Shown here: in pieces, positions 16,856 to 24,048 of the stretch
How positions within the stretch are numbered: position 1 is the stretch's first letter
How the letters are laid out: each line of letters begins with the position of its first letter
NCBI RefSeq assembly: GCF_000316115.1
Contig: NZ_JH993797.1
Span: 7,289,961 to 7,353,960 of the forward strand
DNA from: Leptolyngbya sp. PCC 7375
GTDB taxonomy: Bacteria > Cyanobacteriota > Cyanobacteriia > Phormidesmidales > Phormidesmidaceae
Direction of reading: 5' to 3'
DNA length: 64,000 nt
Position numbers and translations under genes: made by a program
The notes under the pieces: generated by a model
Told to the model about the DNA's origin: nothing
The model's database searches: none
What the model saw: only the letters and a program-made list of their open reading frames with translations

Positions 16856-17275
16856 TTACGCTGCAGTCGCTATAGGTGGCTCGGGTGTATGAATAGTATG
16901 GATCGCTGGAATATCCCACGCTTCCGCAATGTAGCCATTGACAATTCGCCAGACAACAACGGCATCCAGCTTGATGGACTGACCGTCCAGAGTCATGGTG
17001 TCTTGCACATGGGTCACCACTAACTCATTGCCAATGGGGATAATGGCAACGGGCTCTACGTGAAATGTTTCCCCCGTAATCACAGCCAGCTTTTCAAAAA
17101 AAGCTTGCAGTCCCTCTATACCAATATAATCACCCTGCATGTCAGGCAGCTGAGAATTGAAAAAATGCCAGACAAATGCTTTTGAGAACAGATCTGATGC
17201 ACCAGCAATGTTGTTATTGTCTAAATACTCGTCTAAGCGTTTTAAAAGAGTTATATTTGCATGTTCCTTAGCCAT
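16856..17275 (-). CDS. SnoaL/NTF2-like protein
   Basis: 139-residue soluble protein with the NTF2-like cone fold layout: N-terminal helices (LLKRLDEYLDNNNIAGASDLF), then WHFFNSQLPDMQGDYIGIEGLQAFFEKLA and alternating strands ending in VVWRIVNGYIAEAWDIPAI, the typical SnoaL ending where a conserved Trp-Asp closes the pocket. Family members are polyketide cyclases, isomerases or unknown ligand binders; no substrate can be assigned. The start has AGGAG 8 bp upstream. A copy of the 14-bp inverted repeat lies 92 bp upstream of the start, so it may share control with the beta-lactamase and the 21.4-kb membrane gene. Confidence 0.7.
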   Translation of the reverse strand: MAKEHANITLLKRLDEYLDNNNIAGASDLFSKAFVWHFFNSQLPDMQGDYIGIEGLQAFFEKLAVITGETFHVEPVAIIPIGNELVVTHVQDTMTLDGQSIKLDAVVVWRIVNGYIAEAWDIPAIHTIHTPEPPIATAA

Positions 17276-17367
17276 AGTTCTGACTCCTGAAGGGGACTTT
17301 TGTGCAGAATGCTCATACCCTAGCGAATCAAATAAGGATCATCCAGAGTCCAGGGTCATATATTTCC

Positions 17368-17381
17368 ATGACTTTTGTCAT
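17368..17381. promoter_or_regulatory. Inverted repeat ATGAC-AAAA-GTCAT, copy 2
   Basis: Read on the minus strand, ATGACAAAAGTCAT is followed by GGAAA. It lies 92 bp upstream of the SnoaL-like gene, near the 3' end of the next minus-strand gene (stop at 17395). Confidence 0.55.
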
Positions 17382-17394
17382 AGTTATTGGTCAA

Positions 17395-17793
17395 TCAATC
17401 GAGGATGTACTGCCATAGGAGAAAAAATAAAGCGCCGTACCAGAACGCATAAAAAACGACAAGCCACACTCCACAGAGGCCTAAAGCCTTTAGATAGAAG
17501 GACTTTGGGTTGCGATTAATCCCACTCAGGCCACCTCGATGACCACGCCAATGAGACCAGGTTAATAACGATATATTAGTGGCCAGGGCAATGGCCAAAA
17601 TCCTCACTGTTGTTATCCAATACCACTCAGGATTTAGCCAGCTAACCCTGGCACCTGCATTAGCTGTCTGAGGTAAAAAGCTGGGATCGCGCAGAGGAGA
17701 TACCTGATACGCTACCAGGGCAACGCCCACTGCAAATAACAGCAACACATTCAAACTGACGATTAACCCATGGTCAATGCGTTTTCCAGGCAT
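17395..17793 (-). CDS. Hypothetical membrane protein, three segments
   Basis: 132-residue protein not recognised. Hydrophobic segments lie near 9-31 (LIVSLNVLLLFAVGVALVAYQV), 57-79 (ITTVRILAIALATNISLLTW) and 102-130 (rich in Trp, Phe and Leu). Between the second and third there is a basic loop (HWRGHRGGLSGINRNPKS). It is expected in the inner or thylakoid membrane. It precedes the SnoaL-like gene on the same strand, but the 14-bp inverted repeat between them suggests separate promoters. Confidence 0.65.
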   Translation of the reverse strand: MPGKRIDHGLIVSLNVLLLFAVGVALVAYQVSPLRDPSFLPQTANAGARVSWLNPEWYWITTVRILAIALATNISLLTWSHWRGHRGGLSGINRNPKSFYLKALGLCGVWLVVFYAFWYGALFFLLWQYILD

Positions 17794-17891
17794 CTGTAAG
17801 GCTCCAACTATTTTAAGATTGAGTTGCTGAAAATTAGCTAGCCTAGCCTTTAATTCTTACCCTACGGGGATCATACTTTAGTTAAGCCTAA

Positions 17892-18143
17892 TTAGGCGAT
17901 GGGAGGTAGAGATTCTAAAAAATTCATCATAGGCTTCAAAAATCGTTTGCCAAACAGGGCCGACAACGCGCCACACAACGCCACAATGATGACGACTGCT
18001 GTAATATTCCAAGTGGTTAGATCGGGCCTAACGACTGCCAACGGCAATAGGGACGCAACGAATCCCAGTAAAGCTCCTAATAAAAACTGATAGGCAAAAT
18101 CAGCTAGAGTACGAGGCTCTGAGGATTTTTCATTAGGGGTCAT
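17892..18143 (-). CDS. Hypothetical two-segment membrane protein
   Basis: 83-residue protein not recognised. A hydrophilic N-terminus (MTPNEKSSEPRTLADFAYQ) is followed by two membrane segments (about 22-42 and 48-65) and a short basic tail (GKRFLKPMMNFLESLPP). It lies 28 bp downstream of the acyltransferase gene on the same strand and is probably the last gene of that unit. Confidence 0.6.
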   Translation of the reverse strand: MTPNEKSSEPRTLADFAYQFLLGALLGFVASLLPLAVVRPDLTTWNITAVVIIVALCGALSALFGKRFLKPMMNFLESLPPIA

Positions 18144-18171
18144 GGTGGAAAATCTAGCTCCAAACTAATAA

Positions 18172-19317
18172 TTAGGGAAATACAAGTCTAGCGAACGAAA
18201 ACCTGCGCAGGGTAGCGCTAACGAAAAAACATAGGGGAATACCGATCAGGGTGATCAGGCCAAATTTAGCCAGGGGGCCTATGGGCAAAGCAACCATCGC
18301 CACTTGCAGATAGATAATCAGTAACAGATGGATGAGATAAACCGCATAGGCATTATCAGCAAGCATATGTAAAAACTTATTCTGACTATTAATCTTCTCA
18401 CGAAATAAAACTAATAGTCCAATGCATAGGCCAACACAAATTGTGGCTTCCCAGGTACTCCAAACAACAGAGCGCCAGTCTAAGCCACCTCCAGCAATTA
18501 GATCAGGCAACAGAAGCCTGTCGCGACTGATGCTATAGCCATAGCGCAGCAAGACAGCCCCCAATCCTATGCCAAGCCAGATAAAGCCCTGTCTTCTGGG
18601 CATTTGTTTAAGCCAGTTATAGCGATAGGCAACAACTCCTAATACAAAGAGACTGACGTACTGGGGAAAATGGGCAATCTCCGTGGGTAAAAATCCGCAC
18701 AATTGCACCCATCGATCAATCGGATAGTCAATCCGCACTAGGGCTGTTACCATCGTCAGGCTCAGCAGATAGGCGAGAATTGTTTGATGGCTGGGCACAG
18801 GCCAATGATCCCCCATAGTCCCTGACGCAGAGCCACGGCGTCTCATTACCTGCTGCCATAGGGTGTAGCCCAAGGCATACACTAGTAAGTGTAACAAAAA
18901 CCAGAGGTGGGCCACTTCTATCTTGAGGGGGCGAATATAGGTTTGGCGGATAAAGGTCAAAAAAGAGTCTGACGGTGCTGTCAGGTGATGTAGCACGGGC
19001 GGAAAAACAACCAAGCTAAAAAATATTAAAGGTATCCCCAATCGTTGAAACCGGGTCAAAAGAAATCGCCGTGCTCCCTTACGCTCATACGCTACAGGGG
19101 TTAAGTATCCGGCAATAAAAAAGAACAGGCCCATAAAAAATGCCGCATTGACTGCAAAAAAAGATCCTAAAATCGCAGCATGTTCCGAATTAACTATGGG
19201 CCAGGTTCCTCCGGTGGGACCATAGGGCTGGGCAGCATGATGGGCCAGCACCAGCATGGTTAAAAAGACTCGCAAATTGTCGACAAACACTAGTCGGGCT
19301 GAAGGAAGTGTGTGCAT
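18172..19317 (-). CDS. Acyltransferase 3 family membrane protein
   Basis: 381-residue integral membrane protein of the acyltransferase 3 family (the OafA/MdoC/OpgC type), which O-acylates or succinylates cell-surface glycans and other envelope molecules. The hallmark start VFVDNLRVFLTMLVLAHHAAQPYG contains the Asp-x-x-Arg and the conserved His pair of the first segment. About ten hydrophobic segments follow, with R-F-x-R-L-G-I-P-L-I-F in loop 2. The ATG at 19317 is preferred to the TTG at 19353, which would add 12 polar residues. It follows the S41 protease gene on the same strand with a short gap, so the two are probably co-transcribed. The acceptor is unknown. Confidence 0.85.
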   Translation of the reverse strand: MHTLPSARLVFVDNLRVFLTMLVLAHHAAQPYGPTGGTWPIVNSEHAAILGSFFAVNAAFFMGLFFFIAGYLTPVAYERKGARRFLLTRFQRLGIPLIFFSLVVFPPVLHHLTAPSDSFLTFIRQTYIRPLKIEVAHLWFLLHLLVYALGYTLWQQVMRRRGSASGTMGDHWPVPSHQTILAYLLSLTMVTALVRIDYPIDRWVQLCGFLPTEIAHFPQYVSLFVLGVVAYRYNWLKQMPRRQGFIWLGIGLGAVLLRYGYSISRDRLLLPDLIAGGGLDWRSVVWSTWEATICVGLCIGLLVLFREKINSQNKFLHMLADNAYAVYLIHLLLIIYLQVAMVALPIGPLAKFGLITLIGIPLCFFVSATLRRFSFARLVFP

Positions 19318-19362
19318 GACTAACTCACGAGGGTTACGGCTGCTGACAGACAATGATTATTC

Positions 19363-20649
19363 TCACCGTTGAGGTACAGGTGTCTTCAGTACGGTGATGG
19401 CAGTTGCGATCGCACGTTCTTTCTGCGGATCGCTGCCCTGGGCATATTCAATGGGAAAGGGCACCACGTCATCCGGCGTGACGCCCACCCCTTCTAGACG
19501 AACAGTTTCATCCACATAGACATCGGCCACCGCCACATATAGCAAACTATCGTCGGGCATAATAAACGCTCGCCCAGCGGTCACAGCACCAGCGGTGGGC
19601 GTACCCACCACCGGACCAATATCATAGTGCTGAAAGCCATAGGCCAAAACCTCTTTTGCACTCCGACTGCCCTCATTGACCAGCATGACCACCGGCTTTT
19701 TCCATTGGCTATGGTGAGTCACACGGGCGCGATCGCGACCAATACTGGTCAGACTAGGTCCCCTGGCTGTATACAAATTCAACGCCGTCAGGGGGGCACC
19801 CCCCCAACCGTCTCTCAGGTCCAACACTAGCGCATCGGCCTTGCTGAGGCGACCGTACAACAGCTCCTGTTCTAGTTTTTCCTGATACTGGTCCCCCGCA
19901 TAGGACCAAATATGAACATAGCCAATCTTTTTGCCAGCTTTTTCAATCACCTCCACACTGTCATCCATTACATCTAAGAACATGGTGATGCCGTCATACA
20001 GTTTGGGGGTGATCGTAATCTCTTTCTGGCTGCTAACATTTAACGAGGACTGCACCTGCAAGCTAACGGGCTGTTCCGCTTTCCCTAAAAAGGATTGAAT
20101 GGGATGAAACGGCTCACCGTCCACACCGAGAATCTGGTCGCCCACCTTTAACCCAGCCTGATCAGCAGGGCTGCCCTTAAAAATTCCCGTGATAAAGGTT
20201 TTACCCGCTTTCTCACGGGTCACAATACCGATATCGGTATACTCCAGTTTGCCTTCAGGAAAGCGCTCTTCCAAGCGGGTTTGGAAGTCAGGCACCCGCG
20301 GATAGAAAATCCCCAATAACTGATAATAGGCGGGTTCATCCGGCGTATAGAAATGGGTATGGGATGTGTTCAGCGCACCGAGCATCCCATTAATCAGAGT
20401 CGCCTTTTCTTGCTGAGACGAGGTCGCCGCCACCTGAGGGCGATACTCTTCTCCTGTGGCTGCCCAATCAACACCGTTAAACTCAGGATCATAAAAGTTG
20501 TCATTAACGGTTTCCCACACGGTATCAAATAGATCTGGCTGCTGCGACGCAGCCGGTATGGTCAACCGATGGAGCATGCCGATCAAAAGGCCCATCAAGG
20601 CGACAATCAGCAGGCCCCTAACCCAAATTTTATTTCGCCTAAGCATCAT
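19363..20649 (-). CDS. S41 family peptidase with PDZ domain
   Basis: 428-residue C-terminal-processing-type serine protease, anchored by an N-terminal membrane segment (WVRGLLIVALMGLLIGMLHRL) with the catalytic part outside. An N-terminal helical domain (FDTVWETVNDNFYDPEFNGVDW) resembles that of CtpA-like proteins. A PDZ domain lies near 150-205 (SPADQAGLKVGDQILGVDGEPF). The S41 core has ADALVLDLRDGWGGAP and VMLVNEGSRSAKEVLAYGF with the catalytic Ser-Lys pair. The ATG at 20649 (GAGG 8 bp before) is chosen over the TTG at 20667. Unlike the standard CtpA, the spacing and C-terminus (IEYAQGSDPQKERAIATAITVL) point to a TSPc-type paralogue. Confidence 0.88.
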   Translation of the reverse strand: MMLRRNKIWVRGLLIVALMGLLIGMLHRLTIPAASQQPDLFDTVWETVNDNFYDPEFNGVDWAATGEEYRPQVAATSSQQEKATLINGMLGALNTSHTHFYTPDEPAYYQLLGIFYPRVPDFQTRLEERFPEGKLEYTDIGIVTREKAGKTFITGIFKGSPADQAGLKVGDQILGVDGEPFHPIQSFLGKAEQPVSLQVQSSLNVSSQKEITITPKLYDGITMFLDVMDDSVEVIEKAGKKIGYVHIWSYAGDQYQEKLEQELLYGRLSKADALVLDLRDGWGGAPLTALNLYTARGPSLTSIGRDRARVTHHSQWKKPVVMLVNEGSRSAKEVLAYGFQHYDIGPVVGTPTAGAVTAGRAFIMPDDSLLYVAVADVYVDETVRLEGVGVTPDDVVPFPIEYAQGSDPQKERAIATAITVLKTPVPQR

Positions 20650-20715
20650 GAGTTCGCCCTCAAACAAATCGTGGTATTAGACGCTACCAGACCCAAAAAC
20701 CGTATCGATCAGGTC

Positions 20716-21432
20716 TTAAGGAAGTGCCAGCGTATCTGGCGGAGAAAAGGGAATATAGGTCTGGAGCACTCGATCCATGGCATCGCGATGGTCTTGAGGC
20801 ACCTTAATGCTCATGGTGTGAGGCAAAAAGACTACCCGAGGTCGCACTCGAATGGTCAACGTATTAGGATGGGTTACCTCCCAACAATAAGACTTTATTC
20901 GCCGCCAGGGGATAGCATTATACATAAAGCACAGGCCATTTTCTCTTAGTTCAAGTTTGTTCAGACCAAGAGAGATAATTAACATGGCCAACGTCCACCA
21001 AAAGGCTACTTTAAGAGGTATGTATACAACCACATTTGAAGTATCTGAAAACCCAACTGGAGAGGTCACCATAATCCAGGTAATAACAAGGGCAACTACA
21101 ACTTCTGCTAAGCCAATCCATAACAGCATCTTATTGTGCCAGGTGCGGCCAACGTCAAGCAATAGGCCGCCAGCCTTACGTTTACGCACGGGCCAGCTGA
21201 ATAACCAAACACCAATGCTAACGATATAGCTGATATAGAAAAAGCTCCAAACCAACTGTCCGCCTATGGTTACTAGAAAGGGGGTGAATGCGATCGCAAC
21301 CCCCACTAAAATCCAAGGCAGCGCGTAGCCCATATTACGATTGGCGGCTTCTTTTCCGACAGTGTTTGCCCATAGAAAATAGCTACCCAGTAACGCCAGA
21401 CCGACAACAACGATATACCCCAAAAAAGCCAT
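20716..21432 (-). CDS. Membrane protein with C-terminal PH-like/DUF5673-type domain
   Basis: 238-residue protein with about five membrane segments in the first 160 residues and a soluble C-terminal part. That part (LELRENGLCFMYNAIPWRRI, then NTLTIRVRPR and VPQDHRDAMDRVLQTYIPF) has the look of a bacterial PH-like domain such as DUF5673; this is recalled from family features and not tested. The ATG at 21432 is favoured by AAGGAG 6 bp upstream; the TTG at 21465 is the alternative. The third 14-bp inverted repeat lies 60 bp upstream, almost the same distance as at the beta-lactamase gene. Confidence 0.65.
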   Translation of the reverse strand: MAFLGYIVVVGLALLGSYFLWANTVGKEAANRNMGYALPWILVGVAIAFTPFLVTIGGQLVWSFFYISYIVSIGVWLFSWPVRKRKAGGLLLDVGRTWHNKMLLWIGLAEVVVALVITWIMVTSPVGFSDTSNVVVYIPLKVAFWWTLAMLIISLGLNKLELRENGLCFMYNAIPWRRIKSYCWEVTHPNTLTIRVRPRVVFLPHTMSIKVPQDHRDAMDRVLQTYIPFSPPDTLALP

Positions 21433-21492
21433 AAACAGCTCCTTAGTAATTGGCAATACCTTCAACCCTAAAAGCTTCTATTTTGAATTCCC

Positions 21493-21506
21493 ATGACAAA
21501 AGTCAT
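21493..21506. promoter_or_regulatory. Inverted repeat ATGAC-TTTT-GTCAT, copy 3
   Basis: On the minus strand ATGACTTTTGTCAT followed by GGGAA, 60 bp upstream of the membrane protein start. It lies in the region shared with the divergent hydrolase gene (start 21654). Confidence 0.55.
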
Positions 21507-21653
21507 TCATACCGATGACCTTCTGACATGGACCTAACTTTCTTCATGAAGGACACTTAATATTTTCAGTCTCCTCATGCACGAGCACCATGGTTAAGTA
21601 CTTCACTCTACCAACCTTACGGGTTACTGGCAGTAACGAACATCCACTTATGC

Positions 21654-22583
21654 ATGAGTCACAACAGGTTTTGCATAGGACCCTGCCCGCCGCTCAATCA
21701 TACCCGGTGTCTCATCACTAAAGTCATCCCCAGGATCAGCAATGTCGCTCAGATTCATCGTTCATCATTAAGCAGTATTGTGATAGTCCAAAACCCAGAC
21801 AGTAGTACAACATATTATCTAGAACTAGGCGATTGTTCGTCGGAGACTCTGCTGTTGTTGCATGGGATTGGTGCCGATCATGGGATGTGGCAGCCACAAA
21901 TGCAAGCCTATGCAGATGCGGGATTTCATGTACTTATCCCAGATCTATTTGGCCATGGTCAATCATCTAAGTTAACAACGCTGCAGCTATCTAGCTGGCA
22001 CAATCAAATCAACTGGCTGTTAGCCCACCTTGCCATCGAAACATGCACCATCATTGGCGTGAGTATGGGAGGTGTCATTGCTCAATCATTTGTTGTTAAC
22101 TACCCCAACGTGGTGACAAGGCTGATCGTTGCTGACTCATTTGGGGAACTGCGTACACCTCAAGAAAAACTATTAGGCTTTTCTCAAATCATTGGGTTTA
22201 ACCTGTTCAAACTATTGGGCAAACAACTCCTGGCAAAAAGCATCTGCCAAACATATCGAGCTAGCTATGCCAGGATAGCTCAAGACTATTTTGGCCAGGT
22301 TAGTTTAAAAGCAGATCTCCAACAGCTGATATTAGCAAGAAAGGCCATTAATCGCATTGATGTCTTGGAGAGATTACAAACTATCACGGTTCCTGCTCTG
22401 ATTATTGTTGGCAAAGACCTGGGAGAATCATTTATTAGCATCAATCAAAAGATTGCTAATGCTCTACCTAACAGTGAGTTTTTCATATTAGAACAGTCTA
22501 TGGATCCTTCTAATTTGGTGAATCCATCTGGATTTGATCATCAAGTCTTAATGTTCTTGAACTCAGAAAATACAAGCAAATAA
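21654..22583 (+). CDS. Alpha/beta hydrolase-fold protein, catalytic His position altered
   Basis: 309-residue alpha/beta hydrolase. The oxyanion motif LLLHGIGADHGMW, the acid-region segment and the nucleophile elbow GVSMGG are clear, as in lactone, ester or haloperoxidase-like hydrolases. The late segment that normally reads G-H-x-x-N-x-x-x-P reads SMDPSNLVNP here, so the catalytic His is replaced by Met; the DNA is unambiguous on the given sequence. The enzyme may be inactive, use another His (FDHQ lies 8 residues on), or be a binding protein. About 45 residues precede the usual fold start, so the real start may be further downstream. It diverges from the membrane protein gene. Confidence 0.8.
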   Translation: MSHNRFCIGPCPPLNHTRCLITKVIPRISNVAQIHRSSLSSIVIVQNPDSSTTYYLELGDCSSETLLLLHGIGADHGMWQPQMQAYADAGFHVLIPDLFGHGQSSKLTTLQLSSWHNQINWLLAHLAIETCTIIGVSMGGVIAQSFVVNYPNVVTRLIVADSFGELRTPQEKLLGFSQIIGFNLFKLLGKQLLAKSICQTYRASYARIAQDYFGQVSLKADLQQLILARKAINRIDVLERLQTITVPALIIVGKDLGESFISINQKIANALPNSEFFILEQSMDPSNLVNPSGFDHQVLMFLNSENTSK

Positions 22584-22663
22584 CAATCTCAATTCCCTAC
22601 TCCCTACTCACCGTCTTAACCCAAGTTTTGAACTTGACGCACTACATTAGGAGCAACCAACCC

Positions 22664-23320
22664 ATGACCACAAGAACATTACCAAAAAAGAAAACACAAT
22701 TATTCCTAGCCTGGATTTTTGCCAATGCAATCGGAGGATTTCTAATTGGTTTCTTAGAAAACAATGGTGCCCAGTTTATGGCAACACTTTTTTTGTCAGG
22801 AGCCATCATTGGCTCGTTGCAATGGTTAACCTTTAGATGGATAAATATGCAAGGGGTACACTGGACGCTGTGGCCCGTGGCTAGTGCCTTAGGGTGGATC
22901 ACCAGTACATTACTTAGCACATTACTCAGCATGTTGCTGGTGTCGCTAACATCAACAGTGACGTCTTCCACGGCTGAGGCAATTGCCTGGGAAGAGTTCT
23001 GGCAAAATCTGCTGATGAATCCGTCAATTTGGATATGGGGTATGGCCATCGCCCAGGGCATGATCCTTAGTTACCATGCTCGTCAACGTTGGCGCATACT
23101 GGGAGTTTGGCTATTGGCAAGTTGTTTAGGAGCCGCCTTGAATGGAGCGGTCAGTGCCATACTCTGTCGTAGTGTGTGCCAGGCCTTACCAAGTGCGCTG
23201 ATCGGTATTGTTGATGGAAAGGGTTGGGCTGTCTATGGGGTCATCACTGGGTTTGCACTGTTGTGGGTCTTTAGGGATAATTCTGTTAGATTACAATCTC
23301 CTGTACACCACCCAGATTAA
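22664..23320 (+). CDS. Hypothetical polytopic membrane protein
   Basis: 218-residue protein with about six hydrophobic segments; not recognised. The ATG at 22664 is supported by AGGAG 10 bp upstream; the longer frame from 22628 is unlikely. A basic N-terminus (TTRTLPKKKTQ) precedes the first segment (LFLAWIFANAIGGFLIGFL). A region rich in Thr and Ser (TSTVTSSTAEAIAWEEFW) forms a loop near the middle. It lies 80 bp after the hydrolase gene on the same strand and 23 bp before the carbonic anhydrase gene, so a three-gene unit is possible. Confidence 0.7.
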   Translation: MTTRTLPKKKTQLFLAWIFANAIGGFLIGFLENNGAQFMATLFLSGAIIGSLQWLTFRWINMQGVHWTLWPVASALGWITSTLLSTLLSMLLVSLTSTVTSSTAEAIAWEEFWQNLLMNPSIWIWGMAIAQGMILSYHARQRWRILGVWLLASCLGAALNGAVSAILCRSVCQALPSALIGIVDGKGWAVYGVITGFALLWVFRDNSVRLQSPVHHPD

Positions 23321-23343
23321 GGCTATTGCGGCTTTAGTAGTTT

Positions 23344-24048
23344 ATGTTCGGTCTCCTGCTAACGCGACGTGACTTTCTTCAGCTCAGTCTTGTGAGTATT
23401 CTCTGGGGCTATGACGGTGATCAAGGGCCTGCTCACTGGTCTACGCTATCTAGTGATTACCATATCTGCGGTGACGGTCAGCGGCAGTCTCCCATCAAGA
23501 TCGACAAAACTACGGCAACTGAAGAGACAGTCAGTTTTGACTATTGGCCCATGCCCATTTCCCTGCTCAACAATGGTCGTACCATTCAGGAAACTGGTAA
23601 TGACCGCTGCTCTCTCACCGTTGATGATCAGGTCTATAATCTAAGCCAATTTCACTTTCATACCCCCAGCGAACACACTGACGGTGGCGCGCCCTATCCG
23701 ATGGAGCTGCACCTGGTGCACCGTCATCCCGATACTCAAGCGTTAGCCGTTGTGGGGGTGTGGATCACGCCAGGCTTAGAACAGCCGGAACTAGCTGTTC
23801 TAAGCCTGCATCTGCCTAAACAATCGGGAGAACAGATTAGCGCTTCTGCCATGGTGAATCCTGGCAACCTGCTACCAACGGAGCGAACACTGGTGCGCTA
23901 CAGCGGTTCTCTGACAACACCTCCCTGTTCTGAAGGGGTAACCTGGCTAATGATGGCAAACCCCATCGAAGCATCGGCCCAACAGATTGCAATGTTTCAT
24001 CAATTGTTGGGTAATAATGCTCGACCTCTTCAACGACCTAGTTTTTGA
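23344..24048 (+). CDS. Alpha-class carbonic anhydrase
   Basis: 234-residue zinc enzyme interconverting CO2 and bicarbonate. WGYDGDQGPAHW opens the domain; QFHFHTPSEH carries two zinc His and ELHLVH the third; GSLTTPPCSEGVTW is the family's substrate-pocket loop. Cyanobacterial alpha enzymes (EcaA type) are normally exported. Here the N-terminus has a twin-arginine-like RRDFLQL but only about a dozen residues separate it from the catalytic domain, too short for a normal Tat signal. Export is therefore uncertain. The gene end overlaps the convergent kinase gene by 19 bp. Context with membrane proteins suggests an envelope setting, but no concentrating-mechanism genes are nearby. Confidence 0.93.
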   Translation: MFGLLLTRRDFLQLSLVSILWGYDGDQGPAHWSTLSSDYHICGDGQRQSPIKIDKTTATEETVSFDYWPMPISLLNNGRTIQETGNDRCSLTVDDQVYNLSQFHFHTPSEHTDGGAPYPMELHLVHRHPDTQALAVVGVWITPGLEQPELAVLSLHLPKQSGEQISASAMVNPGNLLPTERTLVRYSGSLTTPPCSEGVTWLMMANPIEASAQQIAMFHQLLGNNARPLQRPSF

